Positions 4,653 through 6,234 of a stretch of 6,234 nucleotides of DNA are shown one piece after another. The notes beneath the pieces are model-generated. The model worked only from the letters and a program-made list of their open reading frames with translations, was not told where the DNA came from and did no database searches. The stretch spans positions 5,414-11,647 of the forward strand of contig NVXA01000003.1 in NCBI GenBank assembly GCA_002746395.1, given 5' to 3'. The stretch's first letter is position 1. Each line of letters opens with the position of its first letter. A program made the position numbers and the translations under genes. The DNA is from Paracoccaceae bacterium (GTDB taxonomy: Bacteria > Pseudomonadota > Alphaproteobacteria > Rhodobacterales > Rhodobacteraceae).

Positions 4653-5777
4653 TTAGCAGGACCGTTTTAGTAGGACAGAGCCAACCGAATACCCCGCTCC
4701 GAAGGAGCAAATCAAGCCCAGTTCGCCGTCTTCTATATCATCAGAATTCTGCGAAAACGCGATGATGGAACCTGCTGAAGATGTATTGGCATAATCTTGC
4801 AAAATGTTGGGTTGCTCATCCGGTTCCGGCACGCGGCCCAACACCTTACGCCCGATGAAATCATTCATGGCTTTGTTGGCTTGGTGAAGCCACAGGCGTT
4901 TCAACTGATCAGGGGTAGCACCTTCGGATTCCAGATGGTTAAGAATATGTTTAGAAACAATCGGTAACACTTCCTTAAACACTTTGCGCCCGTTCTGCAT
5001 AAACTGCATATCGCGCCGGTCAGCCACCCCGTCTGGGCGGGAACGACGCAAAAAGCCGTTGTTGTTACGGATGTTGTTGGAAAACTGCGTTAGGCATTTG
5101 GTTGAGATCACTTCGAAATGCGCGCTGGTTGCGTCTTCTTTGCGTTCAATCAACGTGGCGGTGCAGACATCGCCGAAAATGAAGTGGCAATCGCGGTCGC
5201 ACCATTCCAGATGGCCCGAGCATATCTCGGGGTTTACGACCAGAATCGATCTTGCAGAGCCAGAGCGAACCATATCGCTGGCCGCCTGAATTCCAAACGT
5301 GGCGGAGGAACACGCGACGTTCATATCAAAGCCGAAACCGTTAATCCCTAACAAATCCTGAACCTCGATCGCGATGGCAGGATAGGCGCGTTCAAGGTTG
5401 GAGGCCGCGACGATCACGGCATCTACATCTGCCGCCGTCTTGCCCGCCTGCGCCAGCGCTTTGTTACACGCATCGACGGCCATTTCCGCCATTACCCCCG
5501 GTTCATCATCAGCGCGTTGGCGCAGTTGTGGGTGCATGATTTCGGGGTCCAGAATGCCAGATTTATCCAGCACGTAGCGTTGGTGAATTCCACTGGCCGC
5601 GACGATGAAATCGGAACTGGAATGCGCCATTTCGGTTTCGTCACCTGCGGCAATCGCATCGGCATTTTCGGCGTTGAATTTGTCAGCGTAAGCGTTGAAG
5701 GCTACAACCAGTTCGTCGTTCGTGATGACGTTGGGCGGGGTGAAAACGCCGGTACCTGAGATGACTGGTTGATGCAT
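4653..5777 (-). CDS. Beta-ketoacyl-ACP synthase III homologue (FabH2-like)
   Basis: A thiolase-fold condensing enzyme. Members start or prime fatty-acid synthesis by joining an acyl-CoA to malonyl-ACP. The Cys-His-Asn triad is present: Cys156 in VACSSATFG, His298 in WLHQAN and Asn331 in YANTSSAG, with the C-terminal SFGAGYSVGSVLL (358-370). At 374 residues it is about 50 longer than classic FabH. The extra length lies mainly at 25-95, including NAYADKFNAENADAIAAG (28-45). From memory it closely resembles Pseudomonas aeruginosa PA3286, which takes octanoyl-CoA from beta-oxidation into fatty-acid synthesis, so the substrate may be a medium-chain acyl-CoA rather than acetyl-CoA; this is inference. 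AGGAG lies 6 bases before the ATG. It leads a likely operon with tdk. A classic fabH (with plsX) is presumably elsewhere. Confidence 0.9.
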   Translation of the reverse strand: MHQPVISGTGVFTPPNVITNDELVVAFNAYADKFNAENADAIAAGDETEMAHSSSDFIVAASGIHQRYVLDKSGILDPEIMHPQLRQRADDEPGVMAEMAVDACNKALAQAGKTAADVDAVIVAASNLERAYPAIAIEVQDLLGINGFGFDMNVACSSATFGIQAASDMVRSGSARSILVVNPEICSGHLEWCDRDCHFIFGDVCTATLIERKEDATSAHFEVISTKCLTQFSNNIRNNNGFLRRSRPDGVADRRDMQFMQNGRKVFKEVLPIVSKHILNHLESEGATPDQLKRLWLHQANKAMNDFIGRKVLGRVPEPDEQPNILQDYANTSSAGSIIAFSQNSDDIEDGELGLICSFGAGYSVGSVLLKRSC

Positions 5778-5803
5778 GGTCGGCTCCTGAATAAGTTGGC
5801 AAG

Positions 5804-5832
5804 ATTGAAGCCTGCGGGCGGCGTTCGGTCAA
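5804..5832 (-). promoter_or_regulatory. Predicted promoter of the ketosynthase-tdk operon
   Basis: On the minus strand TTGACC (plus 5827-5832) and TTCAAT (plus 5804-5809) are 17 bases apart, matching five and four of six consensus bases. The start would be near 5797, about 20 bases before the ATG at 5777, with room for AGGAG. The TTAA-N7-TTAAC site ends 2 bases upstream of the -35 box. Confidence 0.55.
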
Positions 5833-5834
5833 GT

Positions 5835-5850
5835 GTTAACCACAGGTTAA
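5835..5850 (-). promoter_or_regulatory. Perfect CtrA-type site (TTAA-N7-TTAAC) upstream of the ketosynthase-tdk promoter
   Basis: Reading on the minus strand, TTAACCTGTGGTTAAC matches the CtrA consensus TTAA-N7-TTAAC exactly and points the same way as the ketosynthase promoter. It also forms a TTAACC-N3-GGTTAA palindrome. The centre is about 46 bases upstream of the predicted start and next to the -35 box, where activators commonly bind. It could instead serve another dimeric regulator, or be a weak hairpin after the hydrolase gene (there is no T tract). Confidence 0.45.
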
Positions 5851-5859
5851 TCACGCGCA

Positions 5860-6234
5860 CTAGCGGTAAAAGATGTTGCCCCCGAAGGTTCCCAACCGCC
5901 GCAACGTTCCAAACCACCCCGGTGCCATGGAGCGTGCGTGGAAGAATAACGCACCGTTCGTGATGTCCTCGCCTCGATTGGTTAACAACGTGTTTGCGGT
6001 GGTGTTTGCGCGCGCGAGGGCTTGTGGTTCGTTGTAAATTAACGGACCTGTACAGCGGTAGGAAAACTGGCAAGACCCGTTGTACCGTTGATCCACGACA
6101 CCGCAGACGGTTGATGGGAATTGGGGGTTATTCATACGGTTAAGGATGACTTCGCCCACTGCACGCCGCCCAGCCTCGCCTGTTCCGCGGGCCTCGAAAT
6201 ACATTGCTTCCGCAAGGCAGGATTGGGCGCTTGT
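5860..6234 (-). CDS. SleB-type cell-wall hydrolase (partial, C-terminal 124 residues)
   Basis: The frame is open to the right edge, so the N-terminus, including any signal peptide, is missing. The visible part starts TSAQSCLAEAMYFEARGTGE and continues AGRRAVGEVILNRM (21-34), the hallmark of the hydrolase_2/SleB family. Later blocks are FPSTVCGVV (39-47), SCQFSYRC (54-61) and NGALFFHA (93-100). In spore formers SleB is a lytic transglycosylase acting on spore cortex; alphaproteobacterial members are presumed peptidoglycan hydrolases of the periplasm, a family-level inference. Cys44, Cys55 and Cys61 could form disulfides, which would fit export. The ATG at 6204 is not the start: the conserved SCLAEA block lies upstream of it. 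It ends 82 bases before the ketosynthase ATG on the same strand with no T-tract terminator, so some read-through is possible. Confidence 0.9.
   Translation of the reverse strand, partial: TSAQSCLAEAMYFEARGTGEAGRRAVGEVILNRMNNPQFPSTVCGVVDQRYNGSCQFSYRCTGPLIYNEPQALARANTTANTLLTNRGEDITNGALFFHARSMAPGWFGTLRRLGTFGGNIFYR

Noticed and set aside
5836..5850. TTAACC-ACA-GGTTAA as a terminator of the SleB-type gene
   Set aside because: The stem is only 6 pairs with a 3-base loop, AT-rich at its base, and lacks a T tract.
1..6234. Mobile elements, CRISPR, defence or biosynthetic clusters, tRNA or rRNA genes
   Set aside because: No transposase, integrase, repeat array, RNA gene or atypical gene cluster was found; all coding genes belong to familiar housekeeping families.

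Overview
The window reads as ordinary chromosomal DNA of a marine-type alphaproteobacterium, most likely Rhodobacterales (Rhodobacteraceae, Roseobacter-like). The grounds are the gene families and their layout: an NDUFAF7/MidA-type methyltransferase overlapping lgt; a divergent BMFP (UbiK-like), YbjN-domain and proC cluster; a phasin; and a FabH2-like ketosynthase next to tdk. Candidate control sites (PhaR-like TGC repeats, CtrA-type TTAA-N7-TTAAC) are also of alphaproteobacterial type. There is no tRNA, rRNA, insertion sequence, phage gene or CRISPR array, and no gap without a gene longer than about 200 bases. Genus cannot be decided from the sequence.

Left part (1-1174, minus strand): lgt, prolipoprotein diacylglyceryl transferase, followed with a 4-base ATGA overlap by the N-terminal 100 codons of a SAM-dependent methyltransferase that runs off the left edge. 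A 117-base divergent promoter region separates lgt from ubiK on the plus strand.

Middle part (1292-4070, plus strand): ubiK-like gene with its own intrinsic terminator; a 196-base leader holding a perfect DnaA-box 9-mer and a bulged palindrome; the pair YbjN-domain gene and proC (15 bases apart); a phasin with a very strong promoter embedded in a paired TGCAGTGCA operator; a hairpin with a CUCCUCCC loop and a terminator in the phasin 3' UTR; and a CsaA-type tRNA-binding-domain protein.

Right part (4071-6234, minus strand): a ketoacyl-ACP synthase III homologue and thymidine kinase, 3 bases apart and likely one operon, whose stop codon abuts that of csaA. Upstream lies a SleB-type cell-wall hydrolase that is cut by the right edge. 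A perfect TTAA-N7-TTAAC (CtrA-type) site sits directly upstream of the predicted ketosynthase promoter.

The genes are mainly housekeeping: lipoprotein maturation, ubiquinone/respiratory assembly, proline synthesis, storage-granule coating, nucleotide salvage and fatty-acid initiation. I see no undescribed multi-gene system. The points worth following are regulatory: the phasin operator, the anti-Shine-Dalgarno hairpin in its 3' UTR, and the CtrA-type sites.
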